This document shows, piece by piece, positions 23,955-35,753 of a DNA stretch of 64,000 nucleotides; position 1 is the stretch's first letter; every line of letters begins with the position of its first letter. The position numbers and the translations under genes are program-made. A model generated the notes under the pieces. The model made no database searches and was not told the DNA's origin. It was given only the letters and a program-made list of their open reading frames with translations. This stretch comes from Pogostemon cablin. Taxonomy: Eukaryota > Streptophyta > Magnoliopsida > Lamiales > Lamiaceae. The stretch is from positions 15,656,791-15,720,790 of the forward strand of contig CM043013.1 of assembly GCA_023678885.1 (NCBI GenBank), given 5' to 3'.

Positions 23955-24247
23955 CTCCGATCAGAGATCAAGGTTCTAAGCCCCTCCGATCCGGCGTTCT
24001 TCCATCCAACCACCTCCGATCAGAGATCAAGATTCTAAGCCCCTCTGATCCGGCGTTCTTCCATCCAACCGCCTCCAATCAGAGATCAAGGTTCTAAGCC
24101 CCTCCGATCCGGCGTTCTTCTATTCAACCGCCTCCGATCAGAGATCAAGGTTCTAAGCCCCTCCGATCCGGCATTTTTCCATCCAACCACCTCCGATCAG
24201 AGATCAAGATTCTAAGCCCTCCGATCCGGCGTTCTTCATATCAAATT
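23953..24247 (+). repeat. 59-bp minisatellite in solo LTR L
   Basis: Five copies of a 59-base unit starting CCTCCGATCAGAGATCAAGG. Each contains two related half-motifs, CTCCGATCAGAG and CTCCGATCCGGCG. The last copy is diverged and shortened by one base. Directly follows the 31-bp array. Confidence 0.92.
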
Positions 24248-26960
24248 CATCCAGCAGTCTCCGTGAAGTCAACGTTCTACCAAATTGAACAGCATTCTTC
24301 ACAACAAATCTTCAAGTCAACATTTTATCCGAACAAAGGCTCGACGCCTCCGGATAAATATTTTAAAGCTTCAAGTCAACCCCGAGCACGGACAAGCTTC
24401 ATCCGAAGATCCGGCTCAGAAAGTTGATAAAGTCAAAGAAGTCAACTCAAGAGAGGAATCAGAGGATAGCTAGAAACTGTTTACTTAAATTCTCAAGTTT
24501 AATCCATCTCGGATTATCATTGTAATATCTTTTGTTTTTATTATTTTAATAAATACAAATTTTATTGTTACACTTCCAATCATGGAAGCTATCTTGACAT
24601 CTATTTGCTATATCTCATAATTAGATATGAGCAGCAATAGAATAAATGGATTCGGATCGACTTAAACTTAGCTACCAATGAAAAAGGTTTTCTCATACTC
24701 GAACTCACCCTTCTTTCTGAGTGTACCTTTACGCAACAAGCCTTGTTTCAAAGTATCACCTTACTGTCTGATCCTCTTTTATTTTGTAGAGCCACTTCCA
24801 ATGGCTTTACCACCATTTTGCGATTCTACAAGCACCAAGACCTAATTAAGAATCCATTGATTCTATTTCAGAAATCATTGCAAGTTGCTAAGATATCGTA
24901 TTTTTATCTTGTAGTGCTTCGTCATTTCCATGGATTGATTTCATATTTTACTAGGGACTAAGTCTCACGACTCTCCCAAAACATAAATCTATCAGGTTGT
25001 AGAACAACCCTTCCACTACGATAAAGCGCTTCACGCATTTGTGTATCAGACGTATCACGTGATGCAATTTTCTTATGGTATATCCTCTTGTACAATTGGT
25101 ACTATACCTTGTGTTTTCCCTCTCACATCCTTTAGAATAATTTATACACGAGTTTGTGATTTATTACATAGTCCCTTTCCAAAAACTAGTGTTTGTGTTA
25201 ACAATCACCCTTTGATCTTTTAGACTATCAAATAAACCACCCTTCATTTTTCTAGGATATCCCACAAATAAACAAACATCCTTACGACATGCTGTTTCTA
25301 GGGCATACCCATAAAATGAATTTAGTAATTTCAAATAACTCATTATCTATCTAACCATTTCCATAAGAGTCTTATCCTTCTTTCCGCCACACCATTCGGT
25401 TGGGGTCTGCCTAGTGTTGACAACTTGAGATTCAATCCCAACCTCTGATAAATAGCTCATAAACTATCCTAAGAAGTACTCGCCACCACGATTAAATCGT
25501 AATGACTTGATATATTTTTGATGACCCTTCACAGCATGACCATGCACTTTTGAATTAGTCATGGTACTAAGACTTGCGGTGCATCAAAATATATCTAATC
25601 ACCTCTTACCTGGATAGTCTTAGGACCGCATAAATCAGAATGAACCAATTCCAACATATCTTTAGCTCTTCACCCCTTTGCCTTGAAAAAGCAATCATAA
25701 CCTAGTCTCAGATGCCAAAAAGTATATTTGGTTCATATCCGAAAGTTCCTTTATCTTATTAGGATTAGAAGACGTGTTATCATTACTATTTGTTGCATCA
25801 GTGGGATAAACATGATTTAAGAGTGTATAAATTGTTATCAACGTACCATAACATATTATATATAGCTCCATTCCTCATCATTATTAGCATGTCATTTAAA
25901 TGAAATTGGAGTATCCATCCGTAAATTCATAAAAACTGAAATTAAATTCTTTCTATGAAAACGTACGTAAAGATAATTTCTCAAAATCAAACATTTATTC
26001 ATATCATAAGATAAATAAACAACTCCCACTGTAACAACCACTACTCTCGTAGCTTACCCATGTACTTAATAATCTCATCATCACTTAGTTATACACTTTT
26101 AGTGATTCTGGTATCTACATGCAACGTGTCAGTAGATGCCATCACTAATCATGCTTGAACAACTAGTGAATGAGATATAACCTTGTTCACATCATTATGA
26201 AAATTAATTTCCTTTGCCACTTGTTTTGTCAGAAGTTTCCCACCGAATACAGCCTCTTGTAATTCAGGTGGAACTTGCTCAAAACATCTAGGCAAACTAT
26301 GGAGAATAAATTGATCTAGGTTTTCCCTTCAAATTCTACTCCAAGTATTTCCAATTCATTCATCAAATTAACCATGACCTCTTGCCTTTCTAACTTACTC
26401 AAGTATCTGAAGAGTCGCATGAGAATGAACATCATATTTCTATGAAACTCTCATCTCTTCACTATAGTCTTAAAAAGACACTAGAGAATATCTTTCGTAA
26501 GAACACATATTTTACTTTTTTTAAGCAGTAAAAATTCGAATTTGTGAAATTGAGTGCCATTACCTGAGAATCATAAATAAATAAACAGATCAAACACTTC
26601 GAATTTATCAATTTATATTGATTCCCTCAAAACAATATAAAATAAAATTCATCAACATCTCAAGCACCGTGAATCTTTATGCCACGATAGTGTGGACGTA
26701 TACAAATCCGAATATTTACAAGAGAAGGTTTTACTCATTAATTTCATTCGTCAACCTAACTTCATGATAAAATAATTAATAGTCGATTTCTTTTTAGCCA
26801 TGCAAATAATAGCAGTGACTCCGATGGGGAGAATACTTATTATTTGCATCTAAGTGTACACCATTATTTGACCCCAAGTCCATTGTGCAAGCTTATGTGC
26901 CTTACAGATGGAGAAGTACACACGCGCTCGGATAACTTCCTACAGTCATCATAAAGAAGT

Positions 26961-28185
26961 TTATACCAGTGATCCATGAATAAACTCATCCGATGTAGAG
27001 GAAGGCCCTATTGCCAACGCGCTAGTTTACTTACATCACTTACAAACCAATAATGGAGGCCACGGGAATTAATTACCAATCCCCTCTCCCACTTAGTTAT
27101 TTAACACCGATGGGGTTTTTACATGCATATAATATCCATCAATAAAATATTCATCCTATCATGCTTCTATATTTAGCAATTTAAAATAAGAAATCACATA
27201 GAACATGCATATCATATATAATAATAATCTGATAATTAAATCAAATTATGACAGTTATATATCATGATGAAAAAATGCATAAAAACACGTCAAAAATAAA
27301 AAACTGACTCTGCTGAACACCAAACACATCGGCACGACTCGTGCGCACCCCTGCATGAGTCATGTCGCTCCCGTGCTCTTTTTTCTCATGTCTGCACGCC
27401 ATGACTCCGAGCGGTCGTGCCACCAATCGGCATGACTCGTGCTGCCATTTCCCGCCACTCGTGCTACCCACCACTACACGCTGGAAATCACTCTGTGTCA
27501 TGCCAGTGGTTGCATGACTCATGCGAATCGACAGCGTCTGTCGTACTAGCTCATACACCTGTCAGTCACGCCGCGCTACGTGTGTTTAGCTAATCTCCGA
27601 CAGTCGTGCAGCCCTTCGGGACCACTCGTGCTTGTGCCACATGGCTAGGTGTATCACCACGCTCCATCACCGTGGCATGTAAACATCGGCAGAACCACCA
27701 CTTGTGTGCCTCGTCAATGCGGACATGACTCATGCCAAGCCTAGGCATGACTCGTGCCGCTTCCAGTATTGCCCGCCTGCACCGGCTGCTTGCAATCAGG
27801 AATGAGTCATGCAGTTCACCTGCACGATTTGTACTTTTGTGTGCCATAGCATGTCCTATCTTGCGTTGAATCGTTCCCAGCTGCAGTCCACCATCGTCGT
27901 CGCCCTATGCTGGCACGACTAGTGCCATCCAGTGGCGCGACTCATGCCACTGTCCGGCGTCCGACATTCGACAGCTCCAATGTTCATTTTCATGTCCAAC
28001 CGCGTTCCGCCACCGTCAAACGTATAGAGTATTCAATAAGAAACATAATTTCTAAACCCTAGTCCATATTTGACACAAGTATATGGTATCCAAATATGGT
28101 ATATTAGCATAACATGAATACTTAAACTCTTTTACCTTTTGACATAAACCCTAGCCTAACGTGTCACGTCTTCCATGAAATCGAA
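26961..28185 (-). other. Leader region of copia E with a GCACGACTCGTGC island
   Basis: Between the primer site and decayed gag. At about 27290-27990 base composition shifts to GC-rich, and the palindromic motif GCACGACTCGTGC with variants (GCATGACTCATGC, GCACGACTAGTGC) recurs more than ten times. Minus ORFs at 27262-27558 and 27590-27847 arise from this composition and show no domain. Copia I has a GC-rich segment in the same place, with different sequence. Confidence 0.7.
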
Positions 28186-28197
28186 GCTCTGATACCA
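28186..28197 (-). promoter_or_regulatory. Primer binding site of E
   Basis: TGGTATCAGAGC on the minus strand, the initiator tRNA-Met complement, two bases from the LTR end, as in I. Confidence 0.92.
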
Positions 28198-28199
28198 AT

Positions 28200-29590
28200 T
28201 GTTGACATTCGATCATTTGGTTAACGTGAAACATTAGGGTTCTATATGATTCTATATCAGCTAAAGCAAGAACATAAAATCATATTACCTTTCACCAGGG
28301 TATGTTGAAGAAGAGAATGAATTCTCGCGGCAGCACGTGCAGCCTCACCGTTATGGGCATAACTCTCTCATCAGATCTCCGAATTGAGTGATCTACATGC
28401 CAAAACGATCCTCTCTTCCGTGTCTTTCAAAAAGTATATCATATGAACAGTTTAGAATAACACAAGATTTTAGAAAAATCATGGAAGTTGATGAACAGCA
28501 GCAGCAAACGACCTCTTGATCTTCTGCTGTATTCCCAAGTCCAATCTTGATGTCGTGTGGGCAAGGATCTTCAAGATCTTCTCATTCTGCTATTCACTTT
28601 CCCTCCTCACAGTGTTAGACATGAATACGTAGGGCAACCAGATAGCTAAGATAACTTATTTATAGGCTACAGCAGGGACTAGGAGGAAAAATTAGAGTTG
28701 GGTCTCTATTGGGCTTAAGTATTCAAGTTTAGCCCAAAACTTATATTTTAGTCCAATAGTAATAATATATACAATTAAACTATTATTACTGGACTACGGC
28801 TCTAATCCCATAATTACGTTATGGGCTACTTCTTATTATGAGCTCGTTAGTTTCCCCATATTTAAGATATACAATGTCCATTAATTAATTAAGTTACTGA
28901 CAACTCTATTAATTAATATCTCATCCGAGAGTAGTACCACTCAACCTCATTATCATGCCGGAATTAATTCACTTGCATGATTTACATGATAATCCTTATG
29001 AGCTCCTCAAGGGGACATCATCAACCTATATCAGATACGGATTTCTCCTACAATCAACAGCACACCATAGAGACTGCACTACTTCCCAACTCATCGAGTT
29101 TATTGATTTAATTACATGTAAATTTCACCCATTGATGAATCAAAGGAATACACACTGTCTTATGGGTCAAAGTTATTATATAGGGATTAAGAGCATGAAC
29201 ATCCATAATAACAGAGATCAAGTTCTTCTTTTAAGTCATTATAAGTCAAACGACCTCAAGCAGTCCTGCTCAATACACACAAAGCATACTAATGTGATTC
29301 TATAGTCAAGACAAACTAATACCAAATCACACTACAAGCATCCCGATAGATTATTCCCGTCTATCTCGATTGTGAGCATCTGTTTATACTTTATAAGGAA
29401 ATCGATAATATGATCTTACGCGTGTTGTCGCACAATATATTATCTATAGTATAATGTAAGTGGACTTTTGCACAAACTTATAAATAAATTATAATATGCA
29501 AAACGTTTGATCATATGATTCTCATTTTCAAATAAATTGTTTAAACATTGTTCATATAAAAAGCTAGACTTTTAATATACAATCCAACTA
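28200..29590 (-). repeat. 5' LTR of E
   Basis: The plus strand reads TGTTGACATTCGATC to CAATCCAACTA; the last bases are mutated from AACA. It is homologous along its length to the LTRs of B and I in reverse. About 1391 bp, longer than in B and I. An open frame at 28955-29305 lies within the LTR and is not a gene. Confidence 0.85.
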
Positions 29591-30480
29591 CTCTTCACTT
29601 TTTCCTACTGCATACTAGGCCTTCTTTGTGCCAACTCTTTAATCTGCCTCTACTAGGACTTTAGTAGCGTGTTGATGTTAGCTAGACTAGAGACGATCTC
29701 ATCATCCCTATTCGGCTTCACCGCTTGATGTTCAACCTGTGCTTCCTTGCCAAGTACATATGTTCCTCTTACTCTTTCTGTATGCCAGTCACGTGACTTC
29801 ATAGAGATGTCTTCAAATAACTTTTTTGCTTCAAGTGATGTCTTAGATAACAGCGCTCCTCCTGATGATGCATCAATAAGAACATGTGACTCACAATCCA
29901 ATCCATAGTAGAAGATACTTATGTATTGAGCCTTAGACATCCCATGCTGTGGGCACTGCTTGAGCATGTCTTTAAACTAGTCCCATGCCTCATGGAATTT
30001 CTCACCCTGATTCATAAAAAATTGGGTGATGTCTTGCTTCATTTTTAAGATCCTTGAGAGTGACATGTATCTCTCTATGAAATTCTGCTGCAGTTGGTCC
30101 CATGTAGTGTAGTCTGTGGTATCAAGAGTTTCATAGCAGACTTCTGCCCAATCAATCAAAGAGAACTTGAATAGGGCGATTCGCCTAGTATTATCATTAG
30201 CTTCGGCACCCTTTTGAGTGTTTTCATAATTAAGGAATCTTTTGAGGTACTGATATGGATCTTCAAAGGAGCTCACAAAAAAGGGATTCTTCTCTACCAT
30301 GTTGATAAGAGCGGGATGTATTTCAAAATCATCATCTTCCCCCTTGCTCATATCAACCCCATGTTATCAATTCCATTGTTCTTGAAAATTTCATGTATGG
30401 CAACATTATCCGGATCTTACCTTGCGTCGGCTATACTAAGCTCAATGTGTTATTCCTTCCTTTCCTTCCTCTCCTTTTCT
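29591..30480 (-). pseudogene. Gag of F, 5' part
   Basis: Gag fragment with FEIHPALINMVEKNPFFVSS, DPYQYLKRFLNY, RRIALFKFSLIDWAE, TTWDQLQQNFIERYM (30351-29977) and KAQYISIFYYGLD, GGALLSKTSLEAKKLFEDI, SRDWHTERVRGTYVL (29967-29653). This is the same block order as C's gag at 11806-10961. Stops near 30350 and 29975 break it. The coiled-coil and protease parts are missing, displaced by E. Confidence 0.87.
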
Positions 30481-30583
30481 TAGTGCACAAGTACCTCAGA
30501 AAAATTCAAGGTTAGATAAAAATAAATAACCACAAATAAAAGTTTTAATCAAACTAGAAATAAAAAATCAATAATAACTGCCG

Positions 30584-30601
30584 TCCCCAGCAACAGCGCC
30601 A
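30584..30601 (-). promoter_or_regulatory. Primer binding site of F
   Basis: TGGCGCTGTTGCTGGGGA on the minus strand differs from the tRNA-Asp complement by two C-to-T changes, as expected of methylation-driven decay. Confidence 0.85.
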
Positions 30602-30607
30602 AAAACT

Positions 30608-31388
30608 TGATGAATATTTTCTTTGCACGCAAAATTAATCCCCAAATATTAAGGATATCAATTGCAGCTTAGGCAAGCGAACAAGTTAAATATCGAACCC
30701 AAAGGACAGCGCATTATCAATTTAATTATTAACTAAATTAATTAAGATGAAAGACAATAAAAGTTGTGGAAATAATTATATCTACTAAAAATTTAATTAA
30801 AATAACAATTAAAATAAATTAAGCACTAGAAAAATATGAAAGTAAATCAAGTAGAAGAATATGTAGCTCTTCGGACAATTCAGTTTCACTGATTAATTTC
30901 CCTTTCGTGTATTAATATCCGACTCCGCCTTATGGATTATGGATGCATCACTAAGCCATGCATATTTACTCTAACTATAGACACAAGCAAACAAACGTAT
31001 AACACGTGTGAATAACTTTGGAGTAAGAGATATAATTTCACCCTCCTTTCTTGGTACTATCAGTATCAATTATTTTCCTGGCCAATTGGTACTCTAACAC
31101 GATATAATCTCCCTTTACAGGTACTATAAAATTAATCTCTTTATCCTGCTTATTAACTCGAATCCAATTCAATTAATAAATATTCATATATGACAGTTCT
31201 AATAAAGCTTCAGAGTCATCTCACTTAGAATCATAACATAGAATCCTGTTCAGCAGTGAACGCGCTCAATCAATAACCAAGATGAACATTCAGACTCTAT
31301 TCAACAGTCATTGATGCACAAAACGACTCTGAATATAGATTAAGAAAGTATAGTCTTATATAAAATAAACCACAAGTAATGTTGTATG
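30608..31388 (-). repeat. 5' LTR of F, truncated by G
   Basis: It starts TGATGAATATTTTC next to the primer site and is related to C's LTR throughout (for example AATAAACCACAAGTAATGTT near the cut, C 12797-12816). It stops at 31388, where G's LTR begins. Predicted target site of G is GTATG (31384-31388). Confidence 0.82.
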
Positions 31389-32550
31389 TGTTCTTAATCG
31401 CATTTCTTATAAAAACGTGTAAGAGTAAGAGACTCTATCGTCGAGTAAACGCGTGACCAAGTACAAAATTTATAGTAATATCATCCCAAGGGAAAGTAAA
31501 CTGAGGCTTGTATCCGGATTTTCCATTGATTTATGCTTTGTAAGGATGATAGTTTGAAGGTTTTGTTATTTAAAACTATTACTTACGATTCTACTCAATT
31601 AACGAGAATCAAGACTAACAAAGTAAATGATCAAACAACAAGCAAATGATGAATGGAATTGATGTAGAATTCACTTGAGAAGAGAGCAAGGCTAATCATA
31701 CTCATGGTTAAGACTTGAGCTAGATATGCAAAACTCTTGATGGTAATTTTCATTAACTTGTGGATTAAAAACAATCACAATTTTACCCCTAGTCCCTATG
31801 GCCAAGGCAACTAGGTTCTCGACTCTTTTACAAGCCTAAATCTCCTAAGATTGGTCTTAATCTCAATTCCCTTAAGGTACTATGATCATAAATTAGTTCT
31901 TTTCACTCAACTTCTTAAGTGTCCCTCTATGAATGTTCCAAGCCTAAGGAGGATATGGCTTACCTCCCCTTATACTAACATGCATGCACATTTCAATATA
32001 TTATTCAATTAAATATCCACTCACAACATTGGAATGGCCATCCTAATACTATTAATAGAGAATTTAATCACACAAGTATTGAATTGAAACATGATTGATA
32101 TCATAAAAGGAAATCCACAAATCAATTCAAATCATTACTCAAGTTCTACATATCTAACTCTTCACCTCAACCATTCATATGATTAGCCCTACTATAGGAC
32201 TAGCCACTAAACATGGTGATTAATTCAATACAAATCAAGATTTGCTCAATTTGAGCCATAATAAGAAGAAATTCAACAATTGGAAAGTAGATTGGCTTCT
32301 CTTGCATGGAAATACCTCTCCTCCTCTTCAATGTATCAAACTCTTCAATCCTTGATGCTTCAATCTTCTCAAATGGTGGGAGGATGAATGGAATGATGGA
32401 TTTATGGAGTGAAAGTGGAGATCAAATGGAAATTGGATTGATATAGATGGTAGAAATGGATTATAGATCTAGTGTGTGAGAAAATGTGGTGTTTTAGTGT
32501 GTGTAACTGCTCTCAATCTAATCTCCCCTTCAAAAATTCGCACAAGTCAT

Positions 32551-32564
32551 CCTTTTATATCACT
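32551..32564 (-). promoter_or_regulatory. TATA box in the LTR of G
   Basis: GATATAAAAGG on the minus strand, just downstream of the motif island, at the same relative place as in K and C. Confidence 0.6.
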
Positions 32565-32609
32565 AATGGACCTTCTAAAAGCTTCCAGAACTTTCTCAAA
32601 ACTGCACAG

Positions 32610-32925
32610 GTTTTTGCACCTACACGGCCCGTGTAGCAACGCACGGCCCATGTAGGGCACACCTACTTCGGCGTGTTGTGCATGCTTCCGGACACGGCTC
32701 CAGCTGCAGTACACAGCCTTGGTTGTGGCCGTGCAGCTTTTTTTTATATGAGTACACGACTTCTTCTTATAGAGCCGTGCTCCGCACACGAAGCGTGCAG
32801 CAACGCACGGCCCGTGCACCAGCACACGACCATCCTCCTGGTCGAGCAGTAATTTCTGATGACAATATACGGCCACTTGTCATAGGGCCGTGTTCCGCAC
32901 ATGACCCGTGTACAAGCAGGCTGTG
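32610..32925. repeat. CACGGCCCGTG-type island in the U3 of G
   Basis: Repeated ACACGGC, CACGGCCCGTG, GCCGTGT and variants in both orientations, GC-rich against an AT-rich LTR. The same motif class recurs before this element's env-like gene at 51995-52235 and in K's LTRs. Overlapping ORFs on both strands here are a composition effect. Confidence 0.8.
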
Positions 32926-33118
32926 TCCTTCCGACTTCGTTTTGCTCCCAACTCCATTTTTGTCCATTTCTTAACCTGTTTTACACATATTAAGCTCATT
33001 TACACAATTCTATCAAATCATAACACATTCCTAAAAATAACAATGACTCCACTAAAAGTAACACAAATACGGATAAAAAAATCCAAAAATCCACAAATAA
33101 AGATACTAAAATCTAGGT

Positions 33119-33217
33119 GATGTAGAAATACTTAATAATGACATGGTTAATCCATAAAAAATACTTAATAATGACAAGTAATAAGGACTACAAATTCATA
33201 TTAAGTATTTCTACATC
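33119..33217. repeat. 99-bp foldback at the U3 end of G's LTR
   Basis: GATGTAGAAATACTTAATA at 33119-33137 is repeated exactly inverted at 33199-33217, giving a 19-bp stem with a 61-base loop. AAATACTTAATAATGACA also occurs as a direct repeat inside (about 33127 and 33169). It could be a rearranged LTR end or a small foldback insertion; no target duplication is evident. Confidence 0.8.
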
Positions 33218-33220
33218 ATC

Positions 33221-34697
33221 AAACTTATAACATGAAAAATTAACAAGTTCAATCTTAAGAATGACAAAAGAGTAATCAAATCCCTTTCAATCTAAGCCTC
33301 TCATAGGATATCAAATTCACTCAACACTCTACAGAGTAGGGTTTTTAACATTACTCATCAACTGGTTAGAACCGACTCACCATAGGCTTGCTCATGGACT
33401 ATGTTCACAAGCCACCCTAGTTTCAATAAGTGATCAAAAAGGTCTTTATCTTTTGGATGTAATATTTAGGCTTTGGTAGGGTAGGAGATTTTGGATAATA
33501 GTAACTAATCAAGTGTAAGTAATTTAAGAGATGATACCTTTCTCCAACTTACTCACTTTCAAGCTTCCTTTACTTTCTTCTTTAATTATAAGCACTATCC
33601 ATTATCATTCCTTGGATTTCTTGAGCTTCTCTTGATTTTTGCATGCTCCTTTACTTTTGACTTTTGAATTCCATAAGCTCATTTTTTGTTGATTTGCTCA
33701 TTTTTCTTGTCTTGAGGTCACATGTGCATTTTTGCTTTAGCTCTTTTCATCCTTTTCTTATTTGTTTACCATTTCCTTTCTTTTCTAGGCACAATTCTCA
33801 CATTAAACCTTGTAAACCATCATCTCCTCAATCACCCACACTTAGGTTATATATATAAGGCTCAAGTGGATTTTAAAGGCTTGTATTGTGCTTGAATCAC
33901 AAAGAAAAAGGCTTATAGGCTCAAAGTGACTTACTAGGGATAATGTTTTTGGTAAGGAAGTTTTATGGCTATGATTTCATTCATCAAGGATGGCCTAAGA
34001 TCATTTCACAAATTTCCACTATTCGGGCTTCATTCCTATAGTCCATGAGCAAGTTCTAGTTTGTCTAAGTTCAACCGGTCCTCTCATCAAGAATTAACCA
34101 TGGAGGCACGGTTGAGGCTCAAGTCTCACAAGCTTTTGCTTGGACCAAAAGAAACCTAATTACCCTCCATACTTATCAAAATTGAACAAATTATATAATT
34201 CATGTCACAATTTCAACAAGTAGAAACCATTAACATGCTTGTCATCACTAATCACAAATAATACATTATAGCTCATATTCAAAAATTACTCAACTCCTTC
34301 CCAAAAACATACCACCAAACCATCCCTACAAGAATAAAAATAACAACAAACACCACAATGATCAAAGAAAAAAAACACCAAACAATACAAAAACATATAA
34401 CATACATAAACCAAATCATCCATCAAAAAGTATCAACACATCAATTCACATCCATAGCAATGAAAATCAAATTCCCATCATATCCAAACAATAAAAATCA
34501 AACAAAAATACCAAAATAACTAAAAGAAATTCGCATAAAACTAAAATAAAATAATCCCAAATACGAAAACCTCCCAAAATCACACAATTTAAGTACAAAC
34601 AAACCGAATCAAATCAAATCACTTCAAAAATTCTTCCAACAATCTAATCATAGCTAAGATGAATGGACAAAAGTGCCGTGCGCTCAAAGTACTCCCT
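33221..34697 (-). other. Non-coding tail of G
   Basis: AT-rich, no credible ORF. It is clearly related to K's tail at about 55680-56640 (for example CATGAAAAATTAACAAGTTC against CATGAAGAATTAACAAGTTC, and CTTGCTCATGGACTATGTTC against CTTGCTCGTGGACTATATTC). This links K to G as relatives. Confidence 0.7.
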
Positions 34698-35753
34698 TCA
34701 TTGCTGTGGAGGTGGAGGTGGATGATAGGCATTCCATGGAATGTATGCAAGAGGAGATCCGGGAAACTGGAAGTTGAATATCATCGTTAGCATCTCCTCC
34801 ATGTTGTTTGGTGCACCCGTGATCGCTCCTTGTAATACTCCCTCCGACGCTGTCCAGCTCTGATCTCCTGAATATGCGCTCCATGCTCCTGCTGGATCTC
34901 TCGGATCTCCCTGATCTGTGCTCCGTAAGTCTGCTGTACGTGCCTCATATCTCGCACCTTATCTATCATGTAATTCCATCTATCATTCCCTTGCTCAGGT
35001 CCCACTGGCGGCTGTTGCTCTTCTTCCTCGAACTGTAGTGGACCAGGGCCCTGCTCCTCAAACTCTACCTGCTCCGATTGTTCTCCTTGCTCATCTCCTT
35101 CCATTGGCACTGGCTCGGCTCTCAAGTTAGCTAGCTCGAGGTTCTCTTCCACTCTCATCTGTCTTAGAACCTCTTCCACTTCATCACGATTTCTCCTACA
35201 GAATCTCTCACGACCCTTGAGTGATTCGCACTAGCCATTGCCAAGTTGGCAAACCTCCTTCTAGTGTAAACCGTAGTGAGCTCTGGAGTTGGCAAGGAAA
35301 ATGGAGCTCCCTTTTCTTGCATCAAATAGTATTGGTTCCCAACCGTGGTCAAGAACTCCATTCTCATCAACTGTTGGCAATTCAACGCTTTACTCACCAT
35401 CAGATTCTCCATCCCTGCAAGATTAACTCCCAATCCTTGAGCTATCATAGTGATCATCCCTCCTAGCATTAAACCTTGAGAAGATTGCCTCTTAGCAACT
35501 CTATCCGCATGTTGCACAAAGTGTGATGCAACATTCAATGGTCACTCATTGTAGATGTAAAACATGATTTAAAGCTGCTTTTCTCCCACAGATCCACCTT
35601 CAAATCTCCCTAAAATGGTATTTGAGATTATCTTCTCCAAGTATCTAATCACTAGATTCTGGATTGCAGTCCTCTTTGAAGCACTAGGGACGTATCCTGC
35701 TCTTTCTGTCCAATCGTTCACTAAGCTCGACCACCATTCTTGTTGGTTGAAAT

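Larger units (their letters stand above)
23535..24572 (+). repeat. Solo LTR L inserted in the RT region of E
   Basis: A 1038-bp insertion with TG..CA ends (TGTAGGCACCTGAATT to TTATTGTTACA) interrupts sequence that is continuous in B and I. Flanks CTTCA and CTTCC are a five-base target duplication with one change; ACTTC is an exact alternative if the ends are shifted by one base. A TATA box ACATATAAATAAGG lies at 23763-23776. No primer site or coding region is present, so this is a solo LTR left by recombination. The orientation is from the TATA box. Family not identified. Confidence 0.8.
22335..26960 (-). pseudogene. Decayed copia gag-pol of E
   Basis: The reverse complement aligns with B and I: 22380-22560 matches the RNase H end (B 6370-6490), 25150-25280 matches the integrase C-terminal part (B 4670-4735), and 25980-26040 matches the LRNCLYVH gag-pre-integrase part. 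The gag side runs to about 26960. No ORF of useful length survives. The RT region is split by solo LTR L at 23535-24572. Confidence 0.75.
22247..29590 (-). mobile_element. Element E: decayed Ty1/copia of the same family as B and I
   Basis: Minus-strand copia element, in order: 5' LTR (29590-28200), primer site, leader with motif island, decayed gag-pol, polypurine tract (22324-22334) and the end of its 3' LTR (22247-22323), truncated by D. It carries solo LTR L. Its 5' LTR ends inside F's gag at 29590/29591, so it is inserted in F. Heavy decay indicates it is much older than J or K. Confidence 0.82.
29591..31388 (-). mobile_element. Element F: Athila-type gypsy remnant, oldest visible layer
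   Basis: Minus-strand gag and 5' LTR of an Athila-type element. Its gag is cut by E at 29590, and its 5' LTR is cut by G's 3' LTR at 31388/31389. The rest of F would lie beyond both window edges, which makes F the host of every other element in the window. Confidence 0.8.
31389..33220 (-). repeat. 3' LTR of G
   Basis: The plus strand begins TGTTCTTAATCGC, abutting F, and ends near TACATCATCA before the degenerate AAACTTATAAC where a polypurine tract is expected. The order on the minus strand is U3, motif island, TATA, long R/U5, as in K. The segment ACTAAAATCTAGGTGA at 33105-33120 is shared with K's LTR end. The right boundary is uncertain by up to about 100 bases because of a foldback. Confidence 0.7.

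Noticed and set aside
28955..29305. 116-codon plus-strand ORF
   Set aside because: Lies within the LTR of copia E, and parts recur as broken frames in the LTRs of B and I; not a gene.
32547..33120. ORFs on both strands in G's LTR
   Set aside because: Composition effect of the motif island; no conservation with K beyond the repeated words.
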